Source of the DNA: Candidatus Avigastranaerophilus faecigallinarum
Lineage (GTDB): Bacteria; Cyanobacteriota; Vampirovibrionia; Gastranaerophilales; Gastranaerophilaceae
DNA length: 35,170 nt
Assembly: GCA_018716565.1 (NCBI GenBank)
Contig: DVJT01000173.1
Location: 1 to 35,170, forward strand
Direction: 5' to 3'
The notes beneath the pieces are model-generated. The model ran no database searches and was not told where the DNA came from. It was given only the letters and a program-made list of their open reading frames with translations. How positions within the stretch are numbered: the first letter of the stretch is position 1; the number at the start of each line of letters is the position of its first letter. This document shows positions 16,549 to 24,815 of the stretch, piece by piece. The translations under genes and the position numbers were made by a program.

Positions 16549-17251
16549 GCCGACACCAATTTCATTACAATCTAATAATAGAGCAGGATTATGTCCTCAT
16601 GGACTTCCTCCTTCCGCATGCCCTATTTGTAGTGGTGGCGGAATGGCTGGTGGTGGAAGAGTAAAAGAAGCTGTAGTTTTAAAACCAATAAACTCAGGTG
16701 AATGGTCATTTATGAAATGTTACGCAGCAGGACTTGCTATGCGTGCACAAGAGGCAAGAGTTGAAAATGCAAAAACTGCTTTCGAACGTCAAATTGAGTT
16801 TGCGCAACAACTTGGGAAAAACATACAAAATATTGCGGATAAAATCAAAAATGCCATTCAGAATTTACAAAACAGTTCTCCTGTTATTATCCAAAATATT
16901 TTACAAGTAATCAATAATTCAATAATTAACCCTATATTGAACCTAATATCACAAATACCTAAATTAATTGAAAATATAGCCGAATTTCAAAAAAAGATAG
17001 GTGAAATGATTCAACAAGCTAGTGAAAAGCTAAGTGCATTATTAGGTGATATTAAAAACTTCATTGACAGAAAAATTATTGAAAACATAAAAAAACAAAT
17101 TAAAAAAATTTTCTTATTATTTACAACAGATCTAGAAGATGAAAATTATAAGAATGATGATGCTTTAGAAGTATTCAAAGCAAGAGAAATGAAAAAATAC
17201 TTGGTTAATATAATAAATAAGATTAAGAAACGGAATAAAAATGATAATTGA
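16547..17251 (+). CDS. Unknown protein with CPHG-CPIC putative metal site, riboswitch-controlled
   Basis: A 234-aa protein with a TTG start, supported by AAGGAG 8 bases upstream; the next in-frame ATG would remove the conserved-looking N-terminus. Near residues 15-28 is CPHGLPPSACPIC, a Cys-x-His ... Cys-x2-Cys arrangement that could bind zinc, iron or another cofactor. A glycine-rich linker follows (SGGGMAGGGR). The rest is predicted helical: MRAQEARVENAKTAF and successive amphipathic heptad-like helices rich in Ile/Asn/Lys (about 75-190), then a charged tail. There is no signal peptide or definite membrane span. It is the first gene of a three-gene operon behind a cobalamin riboswitch and overlaps the next gene by 11 bases. 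I do not recognise the family. Whether the motif itself touches a corrinoid is unknown. Confidence 0.75.
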   Translation: MPTPISLQSNNRAGLCPHGLPPSACPICSGGGMAGGGRVKEAVVLKPINSGEWSFMKCYAAGLAMRAQEARVENAKTAFERQIEFAQQLGKNIQNIADKIKNAIQNLQNSSPVIIQNILQVINNSIINPILNLISQIPKLIENIAEFQKKIGEMIQQASEKLSALLGDIKNFIDRKIIENIKKQIKKIFLLFTTDLEDENYKNDDALEVFKAREMKKYLVNIINKIKKRNKNDN

Positions 17252-18773
17252 ACCAATAAAGAATAAACAATCAGATATAAAAAGAAAGAGGAAAAAGGAA
17301 GAAAAACCGGATAAAACAATGAATAAAACTTTGCAAGGAGTTTTAATAAATAGTCATGTCAAAAATAATCAAGACACAGTCTATTCTTTTAATGACATAA
17401 AGGATTCTTTATTAATAAGTGATTCAACAAATTATTATTCTTCAAATTTAAATACAAAAAAGAGAGAAAATGAAAGTTCCTTTGATACAAAAAAAGCAAT
17501 CAAACCACTATTAATAGGCACAAGTTTAATTGTTGGCGGATGTTTTGCAATAAGTGCCATTTTGAAAAAGTCATCAAAAGCTTTATTAACAACAGCTAAC
17601 TTTGAACATTTACCTGATTTAGCTATAAATATGAATATAAAAGAAGAGCCTCAATTTGCTATATACCGGGCTATACGAGATCCAAATTTCAAAAATCTGT
17701 TCGGAGCGGCAGTTGTTTTTCTTATGAGTGGAATTACTATTGCTTGTAAAAATTTTGTAGAAGGAGCAAAAGAAGTTTGGACAAAGAAACAGTCTGCAGA
17801 TATTGAGAAAAACCTTCAAGAAAATTTAATTGAAGTTGAGACGAATGCATTTTCAGGAAAACTCAAAGTTGTAAACGATATAATGCAAAATAATGTAAAA
17901 TTTTTTGACGAAATTCTAAATAACAGAAAAGAACAAGCATCTACCCCAGAAGTTTTCTCCGGATTTTTATCCTTTAAAGGTGAAAATAAAGAAAAAGAAA
18001 CCTTACATAAAGACAATACAAGAATTAACAAAAATCTAAAATATGCCGCTCTAATCGGAGGTGTAATTGCAGGTGCTGTTATTCTTGGGAAATTAAGCAT
18101 TTCAAATTTAAAGAAAACTCTTGAATATACAAATAAATACGCAAACAATTATACAGAAAAAACTATAGATGCAATTAATGAACTCAGTAATAAGGCAGAA
18201 AAAAAAGACTTGCCCAAAATTATAGAGTTTTTTAAATCGATTTGTGCAAAACCTGATTACATAAAAGAAGTTGCGAAAAAATATAACCTTTCTGACAATG
18301 AAGTACAATCAATAATTCTTGCAGTTGAAGAATCAAAGAAGACCATATTTGCAGATGCACCGACAGCACTTGGAGGTATTCCTCAAAAAGTCCAATATTA
18401 TTGCTATATAGATGAAAATAGAGGTCACTTATACAACTGGATATTGAATCCCCAAAATAAATTTACAAAACTAATATTTAGCGCATTTACAATTTCAAGT
18501 GCAATTGGATATCTTTTCAAACAAGGAATGGATGCAATAAAAGAAGTAACAGTTATGAAGGAAAACGCCAAAACTGAACTCGATTTAAGAAAAAGACTTG
18601 TAGACGTTGAAATTGCAAACTTTAAAGCAAAAAAGGAAAGTGCTATCAATCCTCTTCTTGAAAATTTTGCAAAACACGCAAATGATGGCTCTAAAACAAA
18701 AGAAGAATTAAAACAATTGGCAGATAATATATTAATGGAAACAAAAAATGGTCCGCCATACGTATATAACTAA
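17241..18773 (+). CDS. Unknown multi-segment membrane protein with internal repeat, 510 aa
   Basis: Not recognised. The N-terminal 85 residues are polar and very basic. Hydrophobic segments lie near 88-108 (LLIGTSLIVGGCFAISAIL), 153-170 (LFGAAVVFLMSGITIACK), 268-285 (YAALIGGVIAGAVILGKL) and 411-428 (LIFSAFTISSAIGYLF). The second and fourth are each followed by a similar helix: KEVWTKKQSADIEKNLQENL at about 177 and KEVTVMKENAKTELDLRKRL at about 433. This suggests an internal duplication about 256 residues apart. The protein ends in GPPYVYN. Its ATG lies inside the end of the 234-aa gene (11-base overlap), indicating translational coupling, so it should share the riboswitch control. A membrane location is likely; function is unknown. 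Confidence 0.75.
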   Translation: MIIEPIKNKQSDIKRKRKKEEKPDKTMNKTLQGVLINSHVKNNQDTVYSFNDIKDSLLISDSTNYYSSNLNTKKRENESSFDTKKAIKPLLIGTSLIVGGCFAISAILKKSSKALLTTANFEHLPDLAINMNIKEEPQFAIYRAIRDPNFKNLFGAAVVFLMSGITIACKNFVEGAKEVWTKKQSADIEKNLQENLIEVETNAFSGKLKVVNDIMQNNVKFFDEILNNRKEQASTPEVFSGFLSFKGENKEKETLHKDNTRINKNLKYAALIGGVIAGAVILGKLSISNLKKTLEYTNKYANNYTEKTIDAINELSNKAEKKDLPKIIEFFKSICAKPDYIKEVAKKYNLSDNEVQSIILAVEESKKTIFADAPTALGGIPQKVQYYCYIDENRGHLYNWILNPQNKFTKLIFSAFTISSAIGYLFKQGMDAIKEVTVMKENAKTELDLRKRLVDVEIANFKAKKESAINPLLENFAKHANDGSKTKEELKQLADNILMETKNGPPYVYN

Positions 18774-18782
18774 GGAAAAATT

Positions 18783-19277
18783 ATGAAAATAGCAAACATA
18801 AATATTCAGAATAATGTTTCACAACTTGGACAAGGAGTTTCTTTTCCAAATCATCAAAGAAATTACTGTACTTTCAACGAAAAAAGAACAGAAGAGCTTG
18901 TTAATGCAAAAGAAGAGGCTCTACCATATATTGATACATTTTTAAAATCCGCCTGGAGTGAAGAACAAGTATTAGATGGACTTCAAGTACTTGATAAAAT
19001 GCTTGATAAAGGCGTAAAGGGAATAGATAAAATGTATCCGACAATTGCAAGGTTTAATGATGTAACATCTCCGAATGTACAAGTTATGTTAGCAGGAATT
19101 TACAGAAAAACACTTGTTCCGGATGCATTTGGTCCTTTGAACAAAATGATGATAAGGCAAACTTTAACACCAAACTCTCCTTATTTTGATCCTACAGAAG
19201 AAATAGGCGGTGCAATTATGGAATATTTAAAAAATCAATCTAATATTAATTCTTCTGCAGTCATTAAACATCAATAG
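18783..19277 (+). CDS. Unknown protein, 164 aa, third gene of the riboswitch operon
   Basis: A soluble-looking 164-aa protein I do not recognise. The N-terminal 35 residues are polar. The remainder looks helical, with EELVNAKEEALPYIDTFLKSA, LQVLDKMLDKGVKGIDKMYP and a central FNDVTSPNVQVMLAGIYRKTLVPDAFGPLNKMM region. There is no signal peptide, membrane segment or catalytic motif. AAGGA gives a Shine-Dalgarno 6 bases before the ATG, and the gene begins 9 bases after the 510-aa gene, so co-transcription is near certain. Its last 7 bases overlap the end of the opposite-strand TPR gene, with no terminator visible. Confidence 0.72.
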   Translation: MKIANINIQNNVSQLGQGVSFPNHQRNYCTFNEKRTEELVNAKEEALPYIDTFLKSAWSEEQVLDGLQVLDKMLDKGVKGIDKMYPTIARFNDVTSPNVQVMLAGIYRKTLVPDAFGPLNKMMIRQTLTPNSPYFDPTEEIGGAIMEYLKNQSNINSSAVIKHQ

Positions 19278-19954
19278 AAACTGTTTATATTTTCAATAAT
19301 ATCTGAAGCTTCTTCTTCTATCTGCTGTTCTTGTGGAATTTTTTTATCTTTAAATAGATATTTATATTTAGCTTCTTCCAATTCTTGTGAATGATCAGGA
19401 TGTTTTGCAGATGTATATTCATTTAATTTATTCATTACTTCTTTTGATTTAGCATTCAAATGAAAACAAATCTGATAATACAATTCAGCATTTTTCAAAT
19501 CGCCTAATTTTTCATAGCATTTTGCGCTCTGAAGATTAGTATCAAAATCTCTTAATAAACCTGAAGCCAATGCTAATTTATAATATTCTATAGCTGTTGA
19601 ATACTCTTGAAAACTGTAAAAGAAATCTCCCATTGCTCTTTGCAACTTAGGATCAGCAGGATTCATATTATAAGCTTTTAAAACATATAATTTTGCCTCT
19701 GCTCTATCTTGAAGAAGTTGATTTACTTTAGATAGTCCCAATAATGCTTTTGTATTTATCGGATTTTTTTCATATTCTTCTTCATATAAAATTCTTGCTT
19801 TATGAATATATTCATAGCCTTCTTCTTGATTAGATGTTGTTTGAGCTTTCCTTAACAATTTTTCCGCTTGAGAAAAATTATCTGCCAATGCACAATTTAA
19901 AGATAAAAAAATTATCAATAAAGTATATATTAGTTTATTTCGTAAACTTTTCAT
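19271..19954 (-). CDS. Exported TPR protein
   Basis: A 227-aa protein that starts with a signal peptide (MKSLRNKLIYTLLIIFLSLNCALA, cleavage after ALA) and carries about four tetratricopeptide repeats (about 40-185: TKALLGLSKVNQLLQDRAEA, PKLQRAMGDFFYSFQEYSTA, TNLQSAKCYEKLGDLKNAEL). It is probably periplasmic or outer-membrane associated. The cysteine before ALA does not form a proper lipobox. I chose the ATG at 19954 over a TTG two codons upstream. It converges on the 164-aa gene with a 7-base overlap, and diverges from nuoA across about 90 bases. TPR proteins of this type often assemble envelope complexes, but no partner is identifiable. Confidence 0.82.
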   Translation of the reverse strand: MKSLRNKLIYTLLIIFLSLNCALADNFSQAEKLLRKAQTTSNQEEGYEYIHKARILYEEEYEKNPINTKALLGLSKVNQLLQDRAEAKLYVLKAYNMNPADPKLQRAMGDFFYSFQEYSTAIEYYKLALASGLLRDFDTNLQSAKCYEKLGDLKNAELYYQICFHLNAKSKEVMNKLNEYTSAKHPDHSQELEEAKYKYLFKDKKIPQEQQIEEEASDIIENINSFY

Positions 19955-20046
19955 AATCAAACTTAATAATATCCAATCTAGCTATTTATCTTAATAATAA
20001 CTATATGTTATAAATATTTCAAGGTTAGCAACAAGGATAGTAATAA

Positions 20047-20400
20047 ATGCAAGAAATCGGGATTTTATTTACATTTATTTTTTTTGCACTATTATTTGCT
20101 ATTTTTATGTTGATATGTTCAATTATTGCCGCGCCTAAAGCAAATAATAAGAATAAAGAAAGTATTTATGAATGCGGATTAAATATAAAAGAAAAATTTA
20201 ATTGTAAATTTAAAATACAATTTCTTATTTATGCAATATTATTTTTAATTTTCGATGTCGAAACAATATTTATATTTCCTTTTTCATTAAGCTATAGTTT
20301 TCTCGGGGTATTTGCTTTAATTGAAACAGTTATATTTTTAGGATTACTGTTATTAGGCTTAGTTTATGCAATAAGAACTAGAATGTTAAGGTTTAAATAA
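20047..20400 (+). CDS. nuoA: NADH-quinone oxidoreductase subunit A
   Basis: Small membrane subunit of respiratory complex I / NDH-1 (NdhC in cyanobacteria). The 117 aa hold three transmembrane helices. The conserved loop [10 protein letters not shown] and the second helix [13 protein letters not shown], with its acidic DVE, are diagnostic. AAGGA at 20033-20037 lies 9 bases before the ATG. First gene of the eleven-gene nuo operon; its stop TAA shares its last base with the ATG of nuoB. Confidence 0.96.
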   Translation: MQEIGILFTFIFFALLFAIFMLICSIIAAPKANNKNKESIYECGLNIKEKFNCKFKIQFLIYAILFLIFDVETIFIFPFSLSYSFLGVFALIETVIFLGLLLLGLVYAIRTRMLRFK

Positions 20401-20954
20401 TGAATATTATTTTATCAACGCTAGATGCAATATCAAACTGGGCAAGGTCAAACTCATTATGGCCATTAACTTTTGCTACATCTTGCTGTGGCATAGAAAT
20501 GATGTCAGTATCAGCGTCAGATTATGATATAGCAAGATTTGGCTCTGAAGTTTTCAGAGCTTCTCCAAGGCAAGCAGATTTATTAATTATAGCAGGAACC
20601 ATAACTCATAAAATGGCGCCAATACTATTAAAGTTATACGAACAAATGCCGGAACAGAAGTATGTTATTGCGATGGGTGCTTGTGCTTGCTCTGGGGGAA
20701 TGTTTAAAAATGATTCTTACTCTGTTGTTTACGGCGCAGATAAGATTATTCCCGTTGATATATATCTACCTATGTGTCCTCCAAAACCTGAAGCACTTAT
20801 TGATGCGATAAGAAAGCTTCAATCAGAAATAAAAAAGGAATCCTTGACTACAAGAAAAGAACTTATAGCAAAACATAAGTCTAAGTTAAAGATTCAAGAT
20901 GACCTTGATATTTTAATACAAGAAGATGTTAATATTTTTAAAATGGGGATATAG
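20400..20954 (+). CDS. nuoB: NADH-quinone oxidoreductase subunit B (N2 cluster)
   Basis: Peripheral-arm subunit that binds the terminal 4Fe-4S cluster N2, which hands electrons to quinone. The four ligands are visible: C29 and C30 ([10 protein letters not shown]), C95 (MGACACSGG) and C126 ([11 protein letters not shown]). The 184 aa are typical; the tail after about 140 is basic and variable. It begins in a TAATG overlap with nuoA, so translation is coupled. The intact cluster ligands argue that the complex is catalytically active. Confidence 0.97.
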   Translation: MNIILSTLDAISNWARSNSLWPLTFATSCCGIEMMSVSASDYDIARFGSEVFRASPRQADLLIIAGTITHKMAPILLKLYEQMPEQKYVIAMGACACSGGMFKNDSYSVVYGADKIIPVDIYLPMCPPKPEALIDAIRKLQSEIKKESLTTRKELIAKHKSKLKIQDDLDILIQEDVNIFKMGI

Positions 20955-20957
20955 ATT

Positions 20958-21419
20958 GTGTTTAAAGAATTTGAAACAAAATTTGATATATTAAATAAAA
21001 CTATAATTCTACCAAATATTCAAGAATTTTATATAAAAAAAGATAATATAAAAGAAGCATTAAGGTACTTGAAAAATTCGCCGGAGACAATATTTTCAAG
21101 GCTAGATTGCATTATAGCAAAAGATAATTCTAAAAATTTTACGGTTAGCTACATTTTAAACTCAGATACATATAATACAAAATGTGCAATAAGTTATTAT
21201 CTGGGCTACGAAGAAGCAGAGACTGTAAGCATTTCCGATATATATAAAAATGCAACTTGGGACGAGAGAGAAATTTATGACCTATTTGGAATTAAATTTA
21301 ATAATCACCCAAATCTAAAACGAATTCTGCTGCCAGATTCATTTAAAGGGAATCCTTTAAGAAAAGACTACATTGCAAATGATGAAAGACTCAAATGGAA
21401 TAATGACAAAAACTTCTGA
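20958..21419 (+). CDS. nuoC: NADH-quinone oxidoreductase subunit C
   Basis: Hydrophilic connecting subunit (30-kDa family). The signature is [24 protein letters not shown] near 110-135, followed by GNPLRKDY. The gene is separate from nuoD, not fused as in enterobacteria. The start is GTG at 20958, 3 bases after the nuoB stop, with GGGG at about 9 bases. The 153 aa are at the short end of the family. Its end overlaps nuoD by 17 bases. Confidence 0.94.
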   Translation: MFKEFETKFDILNKTIILPNIQEFYIKKDNIKEALRYLKNSPETIFSRLDCIIAKDNSKNFTVSYILNSDTYNTKCAISYYLGYEEAETVSISDIYKNATWDEREIYDLFGIKFNNHPNLKRILLPDSFKGNPLRKDYIANDERLKWNNDKNF

Positions 21420-22518
21420 ACATACAATGCAAATAAATATAGGGCCGCAACACCCATCAACACATGGAGTGTTAAGAATGCTTGTAACGTTATGTGGTGA
21501 ACAAATTATAAAAATAGAACCCATAATCGGCTACCTGCACCGAGGTATGGAAAAAATGGCTGAAACAAGAACATATATGCAATATTTACCTATTGTTGAC
21601 AGAGTTGATTATCTTTCAGGATTTTTCTGCTCATATGCTTACATTTCAGCAATTGAAAATTTAATCAATACAGATATTCCGATAAAAGCAAAATATATAA
21701 GAACACTTACAATGGAAATGAACAGAATTTCATCTCACCTTCTGTGGCTAGGCTGCTATCTGCTTGATTTAGGAGCCACATCACCATTATTTTACACGTT
21801 CATTGAAAGAGAAAAAATATTAAATATTTTTGAAGATTTAACAGGCTCAAGAATGATGTATAACTACTATACTTTTGGCGGTGTTAAAAGGGATATAGAG
21901 AAAGAACTTTTAATAAGAATTAAAAAATTTTCCAATGAATTTTTAAAAGCAGTTCAAGAATACGAAGACTTAATAACAAACAATCCTATTTTTCTTACAA
22001 GAACAAAAAACATAGGAATATTATCGAAAGAAGATGCAATAGAATATTCAATAACAGGTGCAAATTTAAGAGCCTGCGGGATCCAAAAAGATTTAAGAAA
22101 AGATTCTCCTTATCTTATATATAATAATTTAGAATTTTCTGTTCCAATAGAAACAATTTCCGATTCTCATTCACGATACCTTATGAGAATAAAGGAAATG
22201 AAAGAAAGTAATAAAATAATAAATCAATGTACAGATTGGCTTTTATCAAATATAGAAGACAACGAAATAAATACGAAAATAAATCCGTTAACAATAAAAC
22301 CAAACGGAACTGCCTTAGGAGAAGTAGAATCAACAAGAGGACTTCTACAATGTTATATAGAAGCAAACGGAACTGAATTTCCAAACCGAATTAAGTGGAG
22401 AACTCCGTCATTTTATTCAACGCAAGCAATCAATACAATTGCAAAAGGATTTATGCTTCCTGATTTAATGGCAATCTTTGGCAGTTTAGATATAATCATG
22501 CCGGAGGTAGACAGATAA
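21403..22518 (+). CDS. nuoD: NADH-quinone oxidoreductase subunit D
   Basis: The 49-kDa subunit that forms the quinone-binding site with NuoB. It contains [16 protein letters not shown] near 9-24, GYLHRGMEK, and ends in [12 protein letters not shown], all canonical. I chose the ATG at 21403 ([18 protein letters not shown]) because it aligns well with the start of cyanobacterial NdhH; upstream TTG/ATG codons inside nuoC would add 8-10 residues. The protein is then 371 aa. It ends with a TAATG overlap with nuoH, and a CCGGAGG Shine-Dalgarno for nuoH lies within its last codons. Confidence 0.95.
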   Translation: MTKTSEHTMQINIGPQHPSTHGVLRMLVTLCGEQIIKIEPIIGYLHRGMEKMAETRTYMQYLPIVDRVDYLSGFFCSYAYISAIENLINTDIPIKAKYIRTLTMEMNRISSHLLWLGCYLLDLGATSPLFYTFIEREKILNIFEDLTGSRMMYNYYTFGGVKRDIEKELLIRIKKFSNEFLKAVQEYEDLITNNPIFLTRTKNIGILSKEDAIEYSITGANLRACGIQKDLRKDSPYLIYNNLEFSVPIETISDSHSRYLMRIKEMKESNKIINQCTDWLLSNIEDNEINTKINPLTIKPNGTALGEVESTRGLLQCYIEANGTEFPNRIKWRTPSFYSTQAINTIAKGFMLPDLMAIFGSLDIIMPEVDR

Positions 22519-23603
22519 TGAGTATATTTCATCTTATTTTTGTCGAATATCTTTTAAAATTAAACATTCCTGAATGGTTAATTTTTATATTATGGCAAAT
22601 CATTTGTTTTGTTTTTATAAGTTTATTAATGATTTTAGCTGTATTATTTTTAGTTCTATTTGAAAGAAAGTACCTCGCTTTTTTCACAAGAAGAAAAGGT
22701 CCAAATAGAGTCGGACTTTATGGATGTCTGCAAACAGTAGCAGATGGAATAAAAATATTATTCAAAGAAAATATAATGCCAAAAAATGCAGATAAATTTA
22801 TTTATTTTGTTGCACCAATTATAGTTTTTGCACCCATTTTAACAGTATATTCGCTAATTCCTTTTTCATCAGACATTAATTCTTACAAATCAGATATTAG
22901 TATTTTATTATTTATGGCAATATTATCACTCCCTATAGCCGGCATTTTATTTGCAGGATATTCAAGCGGAAATAAATATTCTTTAATTGGAGGCATGCGT
23001 TCTTGTATACAGGCAATAAGTTCTGAAATTCCAATATTTCTTACGATTGCAGGAATAGTCATTTTAACAGGTTCTATGAATTTAAGTGAGATAGTAAAAG
23101 CTCAACATTCATTCTCGCAATGGAATATTTTTCCTTCAATATTAGGATTTATAATATTTTTCATTTGTTCATTAATAACATTAAACAGAATTCCTTTTGA
23201 TTTTCCCGAAGCGGAAAGTGAACTTGTTGCAGGTTATAACAGCGAATATTCAGGCATGAAATTTGCAATGTTTTTTCTTGGAGAATACGCCTTAACCTTT
23301 ATTTTTAGTGCATACACTGCTACTTTATTTTTAGGCGGATACAATTCGCCTTTTGGATTTTATATAGCTGATTTGTTTGATTTAACATTAATCACCGGAG
23401 AAATTATAAGAAATATAGAACAATTTTTCTGGTTAATATTAAAAACATTCTTTTTAATATTAATAATAATGTGGATACGAGCAGCCTACCCAAGATTTAA
23501 GACAGAAAAAGCACTTGAACTTTGTTGGTATATTTTTATACCCTTAGCTATTTTTAATCTGTTTGTTTTATGTATAGTTCAATATTTTAGGGGGAGTTTA
23601 TGA
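22518..23603 (+). CDS. nuoH: NADH-quinone oxidoreductase subunit H
   Basis: Membrane subunit beside the quinone cavity, joining the peripheral and membrane arms. The hallmark motifs are ERKYLAFFTRRKGPNRVG (about 50-67) and NRIPFDFPEAESELVAGYN (near 229-247), with some eight or nine transmembrane helices. The 361 aa are slightly longer than average because of the extended N-terminus. The Shine-Dalgarno CCGGAGG is strong. The stop overlaps the nuoI ATG by four bases (ATGA). Confidence 0.96.
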   Translation: MSIFHLIFVEYLLKLNIPEWLIFILWQIICFVFISLLMILAVLFLVLFERKYLAFFTRRKGPNRVGLYGCLQTVADGIKILFKENIMPKNADKFIYFVAPIIVFAPILTVYSLIPFSSDINSYKSDISILLFMAILSLPIAGILFAGYSSGNKYSLIGGMRSCIQAISSEIPIFLTIAGIVILTGSMNLSEIVKAQHSFSQWNIFPSILGFIIFFICSLITLNRIPFDFPEAESELVAGYNSEYSGMKFAMFFLGEYALTFIFSAYTATLFLGGYNSPFGFYIADLFDLTLITGEIIRNIEQFFWLILKTFFLILIIMWIRAAYPRFKTEKALELCWYIFIPLAIFNLFVLCIVQYFRGSL

Positions 23604-23965
23604 TAAAAAGTTTCATTTACCCTATAAAAGAACTGATTAAAGGACTTTTAACCGTATTAAAAAACGGTTTTAAAGAGAAAGTAACACTTGAATACCCCGA
23701 AAAGAAAAAAGTTCTTAATAACAATTTTAGAGGTAAAATTAAATACGATAAAACAAAATGTATCAAATGCAAAATTTGTCAAAAAGTATGCCCGGCAAAA
23801 GGGACCATAGAAATAAACGAAACATTTAAAATAGACTATAGTCAATGTATATTCTGTGCTAATTGTGTTGAATTTTGCCCAAAAGGTGCATTAACAATAA
23901 CAAAAGAATACGAATTAGCAACAAACAATAAAAATGAATTAATATTCAATGAGGGAATAAATTAA
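23600..23965 (+). CDS. nuoI: NADH-quinone oxidoreductase subunit I (2x 4Fe-4S)
   Basis: Ferredoxin-like subunit carrying clusters N6a and N6b. Two complete CX2CX2CX3CP motifs are present: C54, C57, C60, C64 and C83, C86, C89, C93. The N-terminal helix (FIYPIKELIKGLLTVLKNGF) contacts the membrane arm. The 121 aa are shorter than the usual 160 or more, mainly at the C-terminus after the second cluster. ATGA overlap with nuoH and TAATG overlap with nuoJ. In complexes without NuoEFG this subunit is a possible entry surface for a soluble ferredoxin; that is inference. Confidence 0.95.
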   Translation: MIKSFIYPIKELIKGLLTVLKNGFKEKVTLEYPEKKKVLNNNFRGKIKYDKTKCIKCKICQKVCPAKGTIEINETFKIDYSQCIFCANCVEFCPKGALTITKEYELATNNKNELIFNEGIN

Positions 23966-24501
23966 TGGAACAATTAAATGCAATTATATTTTATATAATT
24001 TCCGCAATTATTATATTTTCAAGTATTGCTGTAATTTTTACAAAAAAAATAATGCAAAGTGTATTTTTTGCATTAGTAACATTTATTTGTTTCGGACTTC
24101 TATTTTTCTTCTTAAATGCTCTTTTTAACGGAGTAATTCAAATTTCAATATATGGAATAGCCCTATGTATTCTTTTTGCTATAGCAGTTATGCTTACTAA
24201 TAATAATGAAGAAGAAACTCATAAAATAAAGTTTTCACCAACGATTATTTTGGCTTTTTTAGGTGTTATAATGATTCTTTCATCCATATTAATTTTTCTA
24301 AAAGAGACAATGATGTATGATTCCGTTTTTAAAACATACATTAACTCCTCGCATATATTAACAAGTCTTGATAATACTAAACAATTATCATCTGAACTCT
24401 TAACACACAATTTATACTCATTTGAACTTTTAGGTCTTTATCTTTTAATCGTTCTCATAGGTATTTTAGTATTATTAACTTTTAAAGGAGAATCAAAATA
24501 A
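23965..24501 (+). CDS. nuoJ: NADH-quinone oxidoreductase subunit J
   Basis: Membrane subunit with five predicted helices over 178 aa. Recognised by MQSVFFALVTFICFGLLFFF near 30-49 and YGIALCILFAIAVML near 67-81, which correspond to the conserved third helix involved in conformational coupling. TAATG overlaps join it to nuoI and nuoK. The sequence is less conserved than other subunits, as is usual for NuoJ, but position and topology make the call secure. Confidence 0.93.
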   Translation: MEQLNAIIFYIISAIIIFSSIAVIFTKKIMQSVFFALVTFICFGLLFFFLNALFNGVIQISIYGIALCILFAIAVMLTNNNEEETHKIKFSPTIILAFLGVIMILSSILIFLKETMMYDSVFKTYINSSHILTSLDNTKQLSSELLTHNLYSFELLGLYLLIVLIGILVLLTFKGESK

Positions 24502-24815
24502 TGTTTGAAATCACATTGTATCATTATTTAGTTTTATCTTTAATTCTTTTTGCAATAGGTTTTATTGGAATAATAATTTCCAAAAATATTATAAAAGTTC
24601 TAATATGTATAGAGATAGTAATGTCAGCAATAAACTTAAATTTCATAGCATTTACAGCATACAAAAACTATCTTTTCTTATCCGGTATGATATTTGCTTT
24701 ATTTATAACTGCAATTTCAGCAGTACAAACAGCAATAGGACTAGTATTAATATATCAAATATATAAAAATAAAGAAAAAATTACATCAGAAGAGATTGAG
24801 GAGCTAAAAGGTTAA
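24501..24815 (+). CDS. nuoK: NADH-quinone oxidoreductase subunit K
   Basis: Three-helix, 104-aa membrane subunit of the MrpC-like family. The conserved glutamates of the proton path are seen in IKVLICIEIVMSAINLNFIAF (about 32-52) and the loop before AQTAIGL-type sequence (AVQTAIGLVLIYQIYKN). It overlaps nuoJ upstream and nuoL downstream by single-base TAATG junctions. Length and position match the family exactly. Confidence 0.95.
   Translation: MFEITLYHYLVLSLILFAIGFIGIIISKNIIKVLICIEIVMSAINLNFIAFTAYKNYLFLSGMIFALFITAISAVQTAIGLVLIYQIYKNKEKITSEEIEELKG

Noticed and set aside
19887-19900. Lipoprotein signal for the exported TPR protein
   Set aside because: The residue before the cysteine is Asn and the box does not match [LVI][ASTVI][GAS]C; a normal signal-peptidase I site follows.
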